Below are positions 52,772 through 62,239 of a stretch of DNA of 64,000 nucleotides, one piece after another. The translations under genes and the position numbers were made by a program. How positions within the stretch are numbered: position 1 is the first letter of the stretch; each line of letters opens with the position of its first letter. Source of the stretch: Gammaproteobacteria bacterium (lineage in GTDB: Bacteria; Pseudomonadota; Gammaproteobacteria; GCA-001735895); the NCBI GenBank assembly GCA_029862005.1, contig JAOTYD010000004.1, forward strand, positions 123,596 through 187,595, in the 5' to 3' direction. The notes beneath the pieces were generated by a model. That model was not told where the DNA came from, searched no databases, and worked only from the letters and a program-made list of their open reading frames with translations.

Positions 52772-53533
52772 CTATAAAACACCAATTCGGCGCAACTGAT
52801 CCGCGTCACTTATTCTTTCGCACTCTGTCGTAATCCAGGCTTCTACTTCGTTTATGATGTCATCCGGTTTCTTGTTTTCCGGTGCAATAGGTTTACCGAT
52901 GACGACATGGATGGTGCCCGGCCATTTAATCCAGCTGTGTCGTGGCCAGAATTCTCCCGCGTTGTGTGCTATTGGCAGCACTGAATACCCGGTTCTCTGG
53001 GAAACAATGGCGCCACCGAGTTTGAACGGTTTCTTCTGCCTGGGTAATACGCGCGTACCCTCGGGAAACAGCATCAGGATCCGTCCCCGGTCCATGTGAT
53101 ACTGGCTTTCCTTGATCAACTGATTGATTGCCTTGCGGCCGGTGCCCCGATTCAGCGCTATCGCATCCATCGCTTTCAAAGCCCAGCCGAAAAAAGGAAT
53201 CCAGGTCAATTCGCGCTTGACCACCCAGACGAGTGGCCTGAAAAAGCTTTGTATAGCGATTGTTTCCCAGGTAGAGCCGTGTTTGCTCATCACGATAAAT
53301 CCATGATCGGGAATATTCTCAAGGCCTTCTACGGAACAATTCAGGCCGCAAATGACACGTAAACACCACAACGTGTAAGCAATCCAGAATCTGACTATAC
53401 CGATACGAAAACTGAGCGGCATAAAAAAGGCAAGCGAAACGATGCTCGCGCAAATCAGCAGGACCGGCAGGAAAGTAATCCAGAATAAAGTCGAGCGCAG
53501 GACCAGCCAAAATTTGTATAGCGGATTCGGCAC
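52772..53533 (-). CDS. plsC: 1-acyl-sn-glycerol-3-phosphate acyltransferase
   Basis: PlsC (253 residues) makes phosphatidic acid from lysophosphatidic acid at the inner membrane. Hydrophobic stretches at 12-40 and 46-64 serve as anchors. The catalytic block I is KHGSTWE (His85 ... Glu90), that is HX4E instead of the usual HX4D, a variant known in part of the family. Block III is LFPEGTR (155-161). It follows gmhB by nine bases in the same direction, and that pair follows glyS, a common gammaproteobacterial order. Confidence 0.88.
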   Translation of the reverse strand: MPNPLYKFWLVLRSTLFWITFLPVLLICASIVSLAFFMPLSFRIGIVRFWIAYTLWCLRVICGLNCSVEGLENIPDHGFIVMSKHGSTWETIAIQSFFRPLVWVVKRELTWIPFFGWALKAMDAIALNRGTGRKAINQLIKESQYHMDRGRILMLFPEGTRVLPRQKKPFKLGGAIVSQRTGYSVLPIAHNAGEFWPRHSWIKWPGTIHVVIGKPIAPENKKPDDIINEVEAWITTECERISDADQLRRIGVL

Positions 53534-53542
53534 CTTTTAAAT

Positions 53543-54085
53543 CTACCTGCGGCGCAGGGTATTTCGAACGAAGTGAGCCAGGTCATCGTAAACCGGCACA
53601 TCGAGAGCTTCGGGATAGTTCTGCATGACGTACTCCCCCTTACCTGTTCGCACCAGCACCGGTTTCGCATTCGCCATTTTGGCCGCCCGAATATCACTGA
53701 TATCGTCACCCACCAGCGGCGTTTGCGATAAATCGATTTCGAACTGCTGGGCAATCTGGAACAGTAATCCGGGCTTAGGTTTACGGCAAATGCAATTCGC
53801 TTCCGGTCCGTGCGGGCAATAGAAGATGCCGTCGACGCTGGCGCCCCGGGCTTCCAGCAGGCGCTGCATCTTGGCGTATGTTTGCGCCAGTTCATCTTCC
53901 GTATAAAGGCCGCGAGAAATACCCGAGTGGTTGGACGCGATCGCGACCAGATAACCCGCCTTCTTCAGTCTCTTGATAGCCTCGATACTGCCCGAAATCG
54001 GATCCCAGCCATCAACGGTGGTTACATCATCATCCGCCACGTGGTTGATGACGCCATCTCTGTCCAGGATTACCATTTTAGCCAA
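53543..54085 (-). CDS. gmhB: D,D-heptose 1,7-bisphosphate phosphatase
   Basis: GmhB (180 residues) removes the 7-phosphate from D-glycero-D-manno-heptose 1,7-bisphosphate in the making of lipopolysaccharide core heptose. It is a HAD-type enzyme: Asp8 and Asp10 in LDRDGVIN, serine in ASNHSGISRG, and a structural zinc set Cys90, His92, Cys98, Cys100 in CPHGPEANCIC. The later GDDISDIRAA binds magnesium. All residues are present. It sits between glyS and plsC. Confidence 0.92.
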   Translation of the reverse strand: MAKMVILDRDGVINHVADDDVTTVDGWDPISGSIEAIKRLKKAGYLVAIASNHSGISRGLYTEDELAQTYAKMQRLLEARGASVDGIFYCPHGPEANCICRKPKPGLLFQIAQQFEIDLSQTPLVGDDISDIRAAKMANAKPVLVRTGKGEYVMQNYPEALDVPVYDDLAHFVRNTLRRR

Positions 54086-54112
54086 TCGAATCTCCTCTCC
54101 GACAAAGGATTC

Positions 54113-56179
54113 TCAGGACTTTATCCGCGAGAAGTCAGCAACCAGGCGGAAACTTTGCAACAGTTGATCGAGTAGTGCAAGCCGGTTGTTTTTTAACGCT
54201 GTATCTTCAACCATAACCATGACATCGTCAAAAAACGTATCAACAGCCGGTCTGAGTTCGGCAAGCTGCTCCAGTCCCTGCAGGTAGGCCCCCTGGGAAA
54301 CCTGTTTTGCGACTGCGTCCCTGAGCGCCTGGAGCTGCTTGAAAAGCTGTTGCTCGGCACTCTCCTGCAACAGATCTGCATCGACCTCGAGCTCGGTATG
54401 TTCCTGCTTTTTGAGAATGTTACTAATGCGTTTGTTGGCCGCGGCCAGTGCCGATGCCGCTTCGTGACTTTGGAATTCCTGTACCGCCCTGATGCGTAAA
54501 TCGCAATCGTAAAGCATGCCGGGTCGATTATAGGCAACAGCATCGACGACATCGAAACCAATATTCTGTTCCTGATAATAGGCTCGTTGACGATCAAACA
54601 CGTATTCGATGACTTCTCCAATCGCCGCTTTCGCATCTATTTGCCTGGCATAACCGTCGGCCGCAACCTGGCACAGATCGACCAGGTCCAGGTTCAATTT
54701 GTTTTCGACGATAATACGCAGCACGCCAAGTGCGGCTCGACGCAACGCAAACGGATCCTTATCGCCACCGGGTTTTTGACCAATCGCAAAAATCCCGATC
54801 AGACTATCGAGACGATCAGCGAGTGCAACTGCCTGTGCAATGGGAGCCTGTGGTACCCGGTCACCCGCATGTCGAGGCCAGTAATGCTGCTCTATTGCCT
54901 CACACACCGACTGTTCTTCCTGCTGATACTGGGCATAGTAGCGCCCCATCACACCCTGTAGCCTGGGAAACTCGCCCACCATATCGCTCATCAGGTCGGC
55001 CTTGCAAAGGTCCGCAGCGCGACGCACCAGGTCCTGGTCTGCTCCGGAGAAACTGGCAATGTACTTGGCCAGTCGGATAATCCGGTTGGTCTTGTCTGCG
55101 ACGCTACCCAGTTTTTCCTGGAATATAACCGTATCTAGACGAATTCGCATCACGTCCAGCCCCTGTTTCTGATCCTGTGCGAAGAAGAATCCGGCATCGG
55201 CAAAGCGTGGGCGAATGACACGTTCATTGCCACTGGCTACCACTTCGGGTTTACGGCTATCGACGTTGGCGATTGCAATAAAATGTGGCAGCAACTCACC
55301 ATTGCCGTCGAACAGCGCAAAATACTTCTGGTTTTCCTGCATCGTTGTCACCAGCACTTCTACCGGTAGCTTCAGAAATTCGACATCAAACTCGCCACAG
55401 ACTGAAACCGGGTACTCGACCAGAGCGGTAACCTCGTCCAGCAATGCGTTATCAATGTTTGCTACCCCATCAAGTCGCGCTGCGGCCTGCTCGACCAGAT
55501 CACGGATGGTGTCACGACGCCGTTCGAAACTGGCGATGACCAGACCCTGTGAAAGCAATACCTGTTCATAGTCAGCCGCACAGGTTATTTCCAGGGGTTC
55601 GGGAGCGTGGAAACGATGCCCGAAACTATGGTTACCGGAGTGCAGGCCAAAGATCTCGGCATCGACGAACTCGCTCCCAATCATCATCAACAGCCATTTA
55701 ACCGGTCGTACAAAAACCTCGCTGCGTTCTCCCCAGCGCATGCGTTTTGGAATCGGCAGACTGGTCAGCGCGCTTGTTACCAGTTCGGGTAGCAATTCCA
55801 TAAGGCTGCTACCGGCCTGGTTCTCGGAAAAATACAGCCAGCTGCCCTTTTCAGTTTTGCGTTGCTCAAGCTTTTCAATATCAACACCGCAAGATGCAGC
55901 GAACCCAAGCGCCGCGCGCGATGGTTTGCCGTCAGCGTCAAAAGCCGCGTCAAGCGCCGGGCCGCGTTTTTCTATCAGCTGTTCAGCCTGCTGCAGCGGT
56001 GTATCCCTTAACAGCATTGCCAGACGTCGCGGGGTTGCAAATACTTCAACAGAACCCGGCGCCAGGCCATCGTCGGTCAGGGCCTGCACTACCAGGGCGG
56101 AAAGATTCTGCGCCAGCGACTGCAGCGCCCGTGGCGGTAATTCCTCGGTCCCGATTTCGATCAGGCAATCGCTATTCAT
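54113..56179 (-). CDS. glyS: glycine--tRNA ligase, beta subunit
   Basis: GlyS (688 residues) is the beta subunit of the alpha2beta2 glycyl-tRNA synthetase that loads glycine onto tRNA-Gly. It begins [16 protein letters not shown], the family hallmark, has the HD-like central domain and the DALR-like anticodon-binding C terminus. E. coli GlyS has 689 residues. It overlaps glyQ by eight bases, as expected for coupled subunits. Nothing unusual is visible. Confidence 0.95.
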   Translation of the reverse strand: MNSDCLIEIGTEELPPRALQSLAQNLSALVVQALTDDGLAPGSVEVFATPRRLAMLLRDTPLQQAEQLIEKRGPALDAAFDADGKPSRAALGFAASCGVDIEKLEQRKTEKGSWLYFSENQAGSSLMELLPELVTSALTSLPIPKRMRWGERSEVFVRPVKWLLMMIGSEFVDAEIFGLHSGNHSFGHRFHAPEPLEITCAADYEQVLLSQGLVIASFERRRDTIRDLVEQAAARLDGVANIDNALLDEVTALVEYPVSVCGEFDVEFLKLPVEVLVTTMQENQKYFALFDGNGELLPHFIAIANVDSRKPEVVASGNERVIRPRFADAGFFFAQDQKQGLDVMRIRLDTVIFQEKLGSVADKTNRIIRLAKYIASFSGADQDLVRRAADLCKADLMSDMVGEFPRLQGVMGRYYAQYQQEEQSVCEAIEQHYWPRHAGDRVPQAPIAQAVALADRLDSLIGIFAIGQKPGGDKDPFALRRAALGVLRIIVENKLNLDLVDLCQVAADGYARQIDAKAAIGEVIEYVFDRQRAYYQEQNIGFDVVDAVAYNRPGMLYDCDLRIRAVQEFQSHEAASALAAANKRISNILKKQEHTELEVDADLLQESAEQQLFKQLQALRDAVAKQVSQGAYLQGLEQLAELRPAVDTFFDDVMVMVEDTALKNNRLALLDQLLQSFRLVADFSRIKS

Positions 56180-57095
56180 CGACCGGGTCCTTTTGAATCA
56201 GTGGGAATCCAAGCGCTTCACGCGAGTCGTAATAGCATTCAGCCACGCTGCGGGACAGACCGCGCACCCTCAGAATAAAACGTTGCCGCTCGGTTACCGA
56301 GATCGCGTGCCGGGCATCCAGCAGATTAAATGTATGCGATGCTTTCATGACCTGCTCGTAGGCGGGCAGTGGAAGTTTTTTCTCGACCAGTAGTTGGCAT
56401 TGTGATTCACATACATCGAACCAGTGAAACAGTGCATCCGTATCGGCCAGTTCGAAATTATAGTGCGATTGCTCAACTTCGTTTTGACGATAGATATCAC
56501 CATAGGTCACGACGCCCTGAGGTCCACGACCCCAGACCAGGTCAAAAATACTGTCGACACCCTGCAGGTACATTGCCAGGCGCTCGATACCGTAGGTGAT
56601 TTCACCGGAAACCGGGTGACATTCGAGACCACCGACCTGCTGGAAATAGGTAAACTGACTGACTTCCATGCCGTTCAGCCAGACCTCCCAGCCAAGGCCC
56701 CAGGCACCGAGTGTTGGCGACTCCCAGTCGTCCTCGACGAAGCGAATATCATGCACCAGCGTATCGAACCCGAGCGCAACCAGGGAGCCAAGATAAAGAT
56801 CCTGGAAATTGTCGGGTGATGGTTTTAACAATACCTGGAACTGAAAATAATACTGTAACCGGTTGGGATTTTCGCCGTAGCGTCCGTCGCTGGGTCGTCG
56901 ACTTGGTTGCACGTAAGCAGCACGCCAGGGTTCCGGACCGATCGCGCGAATAAAGGTTGCAGGGTGAAAGGTACCGGCACCGACCTCCATATCGAGCGGC
57001 TGCATGATGACGCAGCCTTGCTCGGACCAATAATTCTGCAAGGTCTGGATCAAGCCCTGGAAGCTACTCAAATCGGTTGCTGGCAACTCGCTCAT
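56172..57095 (-). CDS. glyQ: glycine--tRNA ligase, alpha subunit
   Basis: GlyQ (307 residues) is the catalytic alpha subunit of bacterial glycyl-tRNA synthetase. Clear stretches are [17 protein letters not shown] at the start, [18 protein letters not shown] ([20 protein letters not shown]), and [19 protein letters not shown]. It is the first gene of the glyQ-glyS unit. It is divergent from the small membrane gene at 57189, sharing a 94-base promoter region. Confidence 0.96.
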   Translation of the reverse strand: MSELPATDLSSFQGLIQTLQNYWSEQGCVIMQPLDMEVGAGTFHPATFIRAIGPEPWRAAYVQPSRRPSDGRYGENPNRLQYYFQFQVLLKPSPDNFQDLYLGSLVALGFDTLVHDIRFVEDDWESPTLGAWGLGWEVWLNGMEVSQFTYFQQVGGLECHPVSGEITYGIERLAMYLQGVDSIFDLVWGRGPQGVVTYGDIYRQNEVEQSHYNFELADTDALFHWFDVCESQCQLLVEKKLPLPAYEQVMKASHTFNLLDARHAISVTERQRFILRVRGLSRSVAECYYDSREALGFPLIQKDPVDE

Positions 57096-57188
57096 TTAAA
57101 TCATGGATCAAAAGTGCATGATTATAGCTAACTGGCGTTTTTTACTCATTCATTTTCCTGCCTTATTGTGTTGTGTTTGTAAGCGACT

Positions 57189-57722
57189 ATGATAGCGCAC
57201 ATGCAGAACATCATTGGCCAATGGCTGGCTAGCCTGAAACATTACATATTGATGTGCCTGCTGCTTTCAAGCCCGGAACGCCTGCCCTACAATCTTTATT
57301 GTGTCGCGCTTACCGCGATCAGTTATTTCATGATCGGACTGCTGCTGGTCGATGAGCAACGCAGCTATTCGGTCGTATGCGCACAGATTTTACTGGAACT
57401 CGGGATGCTGGGCCTGATCGCCTACTGGGGACTGCGCTGGAAAAAGGCTCTCGAACGATTGCTGCAAACTTTCTCGGCCCTACTCGGGGTCAACATGATT
57501 ATCACCGCGGTCACGATTCCCGTTTATCGCGCCGTAACGCAAAACGGAACCGATGTTGATAGCCTGCTGATCTACGTCACCCTGGCAATTCTTATCTGGA
57601 ACCTGGCGGTTTTGTCCCTGATCTTTAAGCGTGCTTTTACGATCTCGACCCATCTTTCAGCTATGATATCTTTTAATTACTTCGTGCTTTATCAATTCAT
57701 CGTTATCTGGTTTTCCTGGTGA
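57189..57722 (+). CDS. uncharacterised four-helix membrane protein before mpl
   Basis: This protein of up to 177 residues (173 from ATG 57201) has four strong hydrophobic segments, at about 40-58, 67-83, 94-112 and 127-145, and a fifth weaker one at the C terminus. I do not recognise a family. The stop TGA overlaps the GTG start of mpl, so it is co-translated with a peptidoglycan recycling gene. No catalytic motif is apparent. Confidence 0.7.
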   Translation: MIAHMQNIIGQWLASLKHYILMCLLLSSPERLPYNLYCVALTAISYFMIGLLLVDEQRSYSVVCAQILLELGMLGLIAYWGLRWKKALERLLQTFSALLGVNMIITAVTIPVYRAVTQNGTDVDSLLIYVTLAILIWNLAVLSLIFKRAFTISTHLSAMISFNYFVLYQFIVIWFSW

Positions 57723-59056
57723 AGGTTTATATTCTTGGAATTTGCGGCACCTTTATGGCCGGCATAGCTCAACTGGCGCGTGAGCTCGAGTATGACGTCG
57801 CCGGTTCTGATGCAAACGTTTATCCACCGATGAGTACCCAGCTGGAACAGGCCGGGATCGAACTGCACCATGGCTTCGATGCCGGGCGGCTACCCGGGGA
57901 TTGCGACATGTTCATCATCGGTAACTCGATTACGCGTGGTAATCCCCAGTTTGAAGCCATACTCGAGCGTGGTTTACGCTACACGTCGGGTCCGCAGTGG
58001 CTTTATGAAGCAGTTCTGCAGCAGCGCTGGGTGCTGGCGGTTGCCGGCACTCATGGCAAGACCACGGCCAGCAGCATGCTCGCCTGGATACTCGAAGATG
58101 CCGGACTCGATCCCGGCTACCTGATCGGTGGCATCTGCCAGAACTTTTCGCAATCAGCCAGGCTCGGCAGCGATCCATTCTTCGTGATCGAGGCAGATGA
58201 ATATGACTCGGCACTTTTCGATAAACGCTCAAAATTCATTCACTACCACCCGCGCACGTTGATTTTGAACAACCTCGAGTACGATCATGCCGATATCTTT
58301 GAAGACCTGGCAGCAATCAAGCGACAGTTTCATCACCTCGTGCGTACGCTACCCGCGAGCGCACTGGTCATTGTTAACCAGGATGATGAAGCGCTGCGGG
58401 AGGTAATGGAGATGGGGTGCTGGAGCCAGCAGACGAATTTCTCTGTAGTTGATCGAAACGCCGATTTCTTTCTCGATGCGCAAAGCAGGCTGCATCACGG
58501 TGACAACAGTTACCGTCTGCGATTGTCACAATCCGGGCAGTTCAACGCGTTGAATGCCGGCGCCGCGATTATCGCCGCCCACCATGCCGGCGTGGCGATC
58601 GAGACTTCGCTGGAATCCATGCGCAAATTCGTTGGTGTCAAGCGTCGCCAGGAAGTGATTGCACAAATAAACGGTGTAACCATTGTCGATGATTTTGCCC
58701 ATCACCCGACCGCAATCGCGTTGACTCTGGATGCCTTGAAAGGAAGCACTGCCGGTCGCCTGATTGCGGTGCTGGATATTCGTTCCAACACGATGAAGAT
58801 GGGCGTACACGGAACCGGGCTTGGACGGTCATTGGCTGCCGCCGACCTTGTTTTAGTTTGCGAAAATCCCGATTTAGACTGGGATATCGCGGAAATTGCA
58901 GAATCTGCCGCTACAATAGTAGAGATAAAAACCGATTCACAACAGGTGATCGATTACCTGTCGCAAAATTGTGAGCCGGGAGACCAGGTCGTTATCATGA
59001 GCAATGGCGGTTTTGAGAATATTCATCGCCGTCTTATTGAGGCGCTGCAGAACTAG
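57719..59056 (+). CDS. mpl: UDP-N-acetylmuramate--tripeptide ligase
   Basis: Mpl (445 residues) attaches recycled L-Ala-gamma-D-Glu-meso-Dap to UDP-MurNAc in the cytoplasm, feeding murein peptides back into synthesis. The ATP motif GTHGKTTASSMLAW, and DDFAHHPTAI and EADEYDSALFDKRSKF, are Mur ligase features typical of Mpl. It starts at GTG 57719, overlapping the gene before. An AmpG-like permease, which imports the same muropeptides, ends the window. Confidence 0.94.
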   Translation: MKVYILGICGTFMAGIAQLARELEYDVAGSDANVYPPMSTQLEQAGIELHHGFDAGRLPGDCDMFIIGNSITRGNPQFEAILERGLRYTSGPQWLYEAVLQQRWVLAVAGTHGKTTASSMLAWILEDAGLDPGYLIGGICQNFSQSARLGSDPFFVIEADEYDSALFDKRSKFIHYHPRTLILNNLEYDHADIFEDLAAIKRQFHHLVRTLPASALVIVNQDDEALREVMEMGCWSQQTNFSVVDRNADFFLDAQSRLHHGDNSYRLRLSQSGQFNALNAGAAIIAAHHAGVAIETSLESMRKFVGVKRRQEVIAQINGVTIVDDFAHHPTAIALTLDALKGSTAGRLIAVLDIRSNTMKMGVHGTGLGRSLAAADLVLVCENPDLDWDIAEIAESAATIVEIKTDSQQVIDYLSQNCEPGDQVVIMSNGGFENIHRRLIEALQN

Positions 59057-59065
59057 AAATCGGGT

Positions 59066-60376
59066 ATGTCCGAGAAATCACAAAGACCAACCAAAATCGC
59101 CAAGTACGAAATCAAACGTCGCATCGGCCGGGGTTCGATGGGTGTTGTCTATGAAGCTTTCGATCCTTTCGTGCAGCGTACCGTTGCGATCAAGGTTGCC
59201 CATTCGGCCAGTGACATGGATACCGCTACCAGGCAAAAATTGCGCGAAGGTTTTTTTGCCGAAGTCTATAGCGCCGGACGCATGCACCATCCGTCGGTTA
59301 TCAGCGTATATGATGCCGGACAGGAGAATGATCTCAACTATATCGTGATGGAATTCGTCGACGGGATGACGCTGCAGGAATACGTCACAGGAGACAGGGT
59401 ACTGACCCCGAACCAGGTTGTCGATGTCATCTATCAATGCGCCAAGGGTCTCGATTACGTGCATCGCGAGGGCATCATCCATCGCGACCTGAAACCCGGC
59501 AACATCATGCTCAGCAATGATGGCCAGGTCAAAATAATGGATTTCAGTATCGCGCACGTCGATGTCGGTTTTGAAGGTCATGACACCGAAGTACAGGGAT
59601 CGCCGATGTACATGCCTCCCGAGCAACTGTCCGAAGAAAAACGACTGGTGGCACAATCGGACATCTATTCACTGGGTGCCGTGATGTATGCGTTGTTAGC
59701 CAAAAAGGCCCCTTACAAGGCTGGCAGCCTGGAGTCCCTGATTTACAAAATCAGTAACCTCGATCCCGAACCGATCATGGAATTGAATCCCGAGGTACCC
59801 CAACACATCGCCGAAATTGTCGAGAAGGCGATGCAAAAAATCATTTACGATCGCCATGAAACAGCCTATCTGCTCGCCACCGAACTGAGCAATGCTTTTG
59901 GGCGGTTGCGCGGAGTTGGCGAACGCATCGATATGCAGGAAAAATGGAAGACGTTGCGATACCTCGCCTTTTTCAAGGATTTCAGTGATGATCAGATTAC
60001 CGAGGTTGTCAATGCCAGCGAATGGACCGACTTCAAAAAAGGCGAGGTCATCGTGACCGAGGGAGAACAGGAAACGGCCTTTTTCATCATTGCCAAGGGT
60101 GGCGTCGAGGTGGTCAAGAATGACAAGGTCGTCGGCTTGATGAAACAGGGTGATTGTTTCGGTGAAATCGCTTTCCTGACACGACAGCCTCGCAATGCCA
60201 CCATCGTCGCGCGTACCGATGTTTCATTGATGAGAGTGAGTGCTTCGTTAATGGAACAGGCATCCATCGAAACACAGTTGCGTTACTACCGCATCTTCCT
60301 GGAAAATCTGATCGCGCGTCTTTCCCAGGCAACTGATAAACTGGTCGAGGCTGAAATCACAATTACCGACCCATGA
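59066..60376 (+). CDS. serine/threonine kinase fused to a cyclic nucleotide-binding domain
   Basis: This 436-residue soluble protein joins a Hanks-type kinase (about 14-285) to a cNMP-binding domain (about 300-420). Kinase motifs: glycine loop GRGSMG (21-26), AIK (Lys43), HRDLKPGN (139-146), and DFS (159-161) in place of the usual DFG. The C-terminal domain has the phosphate-binding cassette FGEIAFLTRQPRNATIV with the Arg-x-Ala/Thr pattern. Binding of cAMP or another nucleotide could switch the kinase. It begins 10 bases after mpl and its TGA overlaps the ubiX start, so it belongs to this chain of genes. The phosphorylated target is unknown. Confidence 0.88.
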   Translation: MSEKSQRPTKIAKYEIKRRIGRGSMGVVYEAFDPFVQRTVAIKVAHSASDMDTATRQKLREGFFAEVYSAGRMHHPSVISVYDAGQENDLNYIVMEFVDGMTLQEYVTGDRVLTPNQVVDVIYQCAKGLDYVHREGIIHRDLKPGNIMLSNDGQVKIMDFSIAHVDVGFEGHDTEVQGSPMYMPPEQLSEEKRLVAQSDIYSLGAVMYALLAKKAPYKAGSLESLIYKISNLDPEPIMELNPEVPQHIAEIVEKAMQKIIYDRHETAYLLATELSNAFGRLRGVGERIDMQEKWKTLRYLAFFKDFSDDQITEVVNASEWTDFKKGEVIVTEGEQETAFFIIAKGGVEVVKNDKVVGLMKQGDCFGEIAFLTRQPRNATIVARTDVSLMRVSASLMEQASIETQLRYYRIFLENLIARLSQATDKLVEAEITITDP

Positions 60377-60978
60377 TCCCTAAAGTGGTTACTTTGGCGA
60401 TGACCGGAGCATCCGGCGCCGAATATACATTACGATTGTTTGAATGTTGCCTGCAGAAAAATATACAGGTGCAATTTATCACCTCGCAGCCTGGGCAGAT
60501 CGTACTGGGCATGGAGACCGAATTGAAGCTGAGTGGTTCTCCTCAAAAGATGCAGCAAAAGCTCGCTGACTATTTCAACGCCGATCCCGCATTGATCAGC
60601 GTTTACTCAAAGGATCAGTGGACGGCACCGCCAGCCAGCGGCTCCTCGGTTGCTGATGCGATGGTCGTCTGTCCATGCAGTATGGGTAGCCTTGCATCGA
60701 TTGCGGTCGGCAGCAGCGAAAACCTGATTCATCGTGCAGCCGATGTCGCTATCAAGGAACGACGGACCTTGATCCTGGTACCGCGCGAAACACCTTTTTC
60801 CAGCATTCACCTCGAAAACATGCTTAAACTGTCTCGCCTCGGAGTCGTTATTTTGCCGCCCAACCCGGGCTTTTACCATGGTGCAAAATCCGTCGCCGAA
60901 CTGGTTGATTTTATTGTCGCTCGCATACTCGACCAGCTCGGTATCGATAATGACCTGTCCCCGCGCTGGGGTAACTAA
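60373..60978 (+). CDS. ubiX: flavin prenyltransferase UbiX
   Basis: UbiX (201 residues) links a dimethylallyl group to FMN to give the prenylated cofactor of UbiD in ubiquinone synthesis. Motifs: MTGASGAEYTLRLFE (FMN loop), CPCSMGSLASIAVGSSENLIHRAADVALK-like central stretch (here RAADVAIKERR), LVPRETPFSSIHLENM and the C-terminal PGFYHGAKSV. Its ATG overlaps the kinase stop (ATGA). UbiD is not in the window. Confidence 0.94.
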   Translation: MIPKVVTLAMTGASGAEYTLRLFECCLQKNIQVQFITSQPGQIVLGMETELKLSGSPQKMQQKLADYFNADPALISVYSKDQWTAPPASGSSVADAMVVCPCSMGSLASIAVGSSENLIHRAADVAIKERRTLILVPRETPFSSIHLENMLKLSRLGVVILPPNPGFYHGAKSVAELVDFIVARILDQLGIDNDLSPRWGN

Positions 60979-61003
60979 ACCGGCAACAAAGCGATGACGC
61001 AAC

Positions 61004-61591
61004 ATGGCTGAGATCCCACTGTTCCCCCTGACAACCGTCCTGTTGCCGGGAAATACGCTGGAACTTAAAATTTTTGAAACCCGATACCTCGACATGATCG
61101 CAAGCTGCATGCGCGAGAACAATCCCTTCGGCGTGGTACTGATTCACAACGGGGATGAAACCGTTATCAATGCAGAAATTTATTCGGTTGGCACGACTGC
61201 GATTATCAGCGACTGGGAAAATCGCGCCGACGGCCTGCTCGGAATTACCGCCCTGGGTGTCGAGCGTTTTGAAATACTATCCACCCATACTCAGCAGGAC
61301 GGCCTGACAATGGCGGAAGTCGCGATACTGGATGAAGACAGCATGCCAGAAATGCCCGAGCAGTTTGCCTACATGCTCGAGCTGCTGAATCATGTCAGTG
61401 CACACGAGGGTCGAATTCGCGATGATGACCAGAGCTTTTGTTCGATTCTTTACCAGCTGATTTATCAGCTACCGCTGGAAGCGGCGTTGAAACAGCGCCT
61501 GCTGGAAATTCCGGACTGCAATGACCGTGCGGTCATTCTGCACGCCGAGCTCATAAGGCTCGGCGTAATCCAATACATCAAGCCCGAATAG
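61004..61591 (+). CDS. Lon substrate-binding-domain protein
   Basis: This 195-residue protein corresponds to the N-terminal substrate-binding domain of Lon protease (LON_substr_bdg) standing alone. It opens IPLFPLTTVLLPGNTLELKI, then FETRYLDMI and FGVVLIHNGDE. No ATPase or protease domain follows, so it is not a protease itself. Such stand-alone proteins are frequent in proteobacteria and have no clear role. It follows ubiX by 25 bases. Confidence 0.86.
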   Translation: MAEIPLFPLTTVLLPGNTLELKIFETRYLDMIASCMRENNPFGVVLIHNGDETVINAEIYSVGTTAIISDWENRADGLLGITALGVERFEILSTHTQQDGLTMAEVAILDEDSMPEMPEQFAYMLELLNHVSAHEGRIRDDDQSFCSILYQLIYQLPLEAALKQRLLEIPDCNDRAVILHAELIRLGVIQYIKPE

Positions 61592-61672
61592 GCTTATTCA
61601 CCAGCGCCGGGTTCCAATTCATGGCAGGCGGGCATAAACTGCCTGGGGATCAGTTCCTTGGAGATCGCTGTG

Positions 61673-62236
61673 ATGAAAAAATTTCTAGTTGCAACCTGCC
61701 TTTGTTTATTTAGCGCGTTAACTACTGCTGCAGAGCTCTCCGGAGTTTTCATCGACGACGAAATCGTTTCTGACGATGGCCAGACCCTCGTCCTCAACGG
61801 GATGGGCTTGCGCGAAAAATTATGGGTCGACGTGTACGTGGGTTCTCTCTACCTGCCGAAAAAGTCTCGCGATGTTGGTGAAATCCTGTCAAGACCGGGG
61901 CCCTGGCGCGTGCAGCTTGATTTCGTCTACAAGGAGGTGGCTCGTGAGAAATTGCTCGAGGCATGGCGTGAAGGCTTCGAGAAAAATCAAAGCCCTGAAA
62001 CTCTGAAACAGCTACAGACGCAAATCGATCAATTCTATGCATACTTCGACACCAGCGCGCTTAAAAAGGATCGCTACGTAATCGATTACCTGCCGTCACA
62101 GGGAATTCGGATCAGCAAAAACCAGCAACAGCTGGGTTTGATACCGGGCGAGGATTTCAAGAATGCAGTGCTCGAAATATGGCTTGGTAATTACCCTGCT
62201 TCCAAGAAACTGAAAAAAGGCATGCTCGGCCTTTAG
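61673..62236 (+). CDS. chalcone isomerase-like exported protein
   Basis: This protein of about 187 residues has a signal peptide (KKFLVATCLCLFSALTTAA) and a chalcone-isomerase-like fold: LNGMGLREKLWVDVYVGSLYLP, then VREKLLEAW-like AREKLLEAWREGF, and the closing LGNYPASKKLKKGMLG. Bacterial members are periplasmic and are not thought to make flavonoids; they may bind fatty acids. ATG 61673 starts the signal peptide, while an earlier codon at 61658 adds five residues. It is convergent with hemL, three bases apart. Confidence 0.85.
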   Translation: MKKFLVATCLCLFSALTTAAELSGVFIDDEIVSDDGQTLVLNGMGLREKLWVDVYVGSLYLPKKSRDVGEILSRPGPWRVQLDFVYKEVAREKLLEAWREGFEKNQSPETLKQLQTQIDQFYAYFDTSALKKDRYVIDYLPSQGIRISKNQQQLGLIPGEDFKNAVLEIWLGNYPASKKLKKGMLGL

Positions 62237-62239
62237 GTT

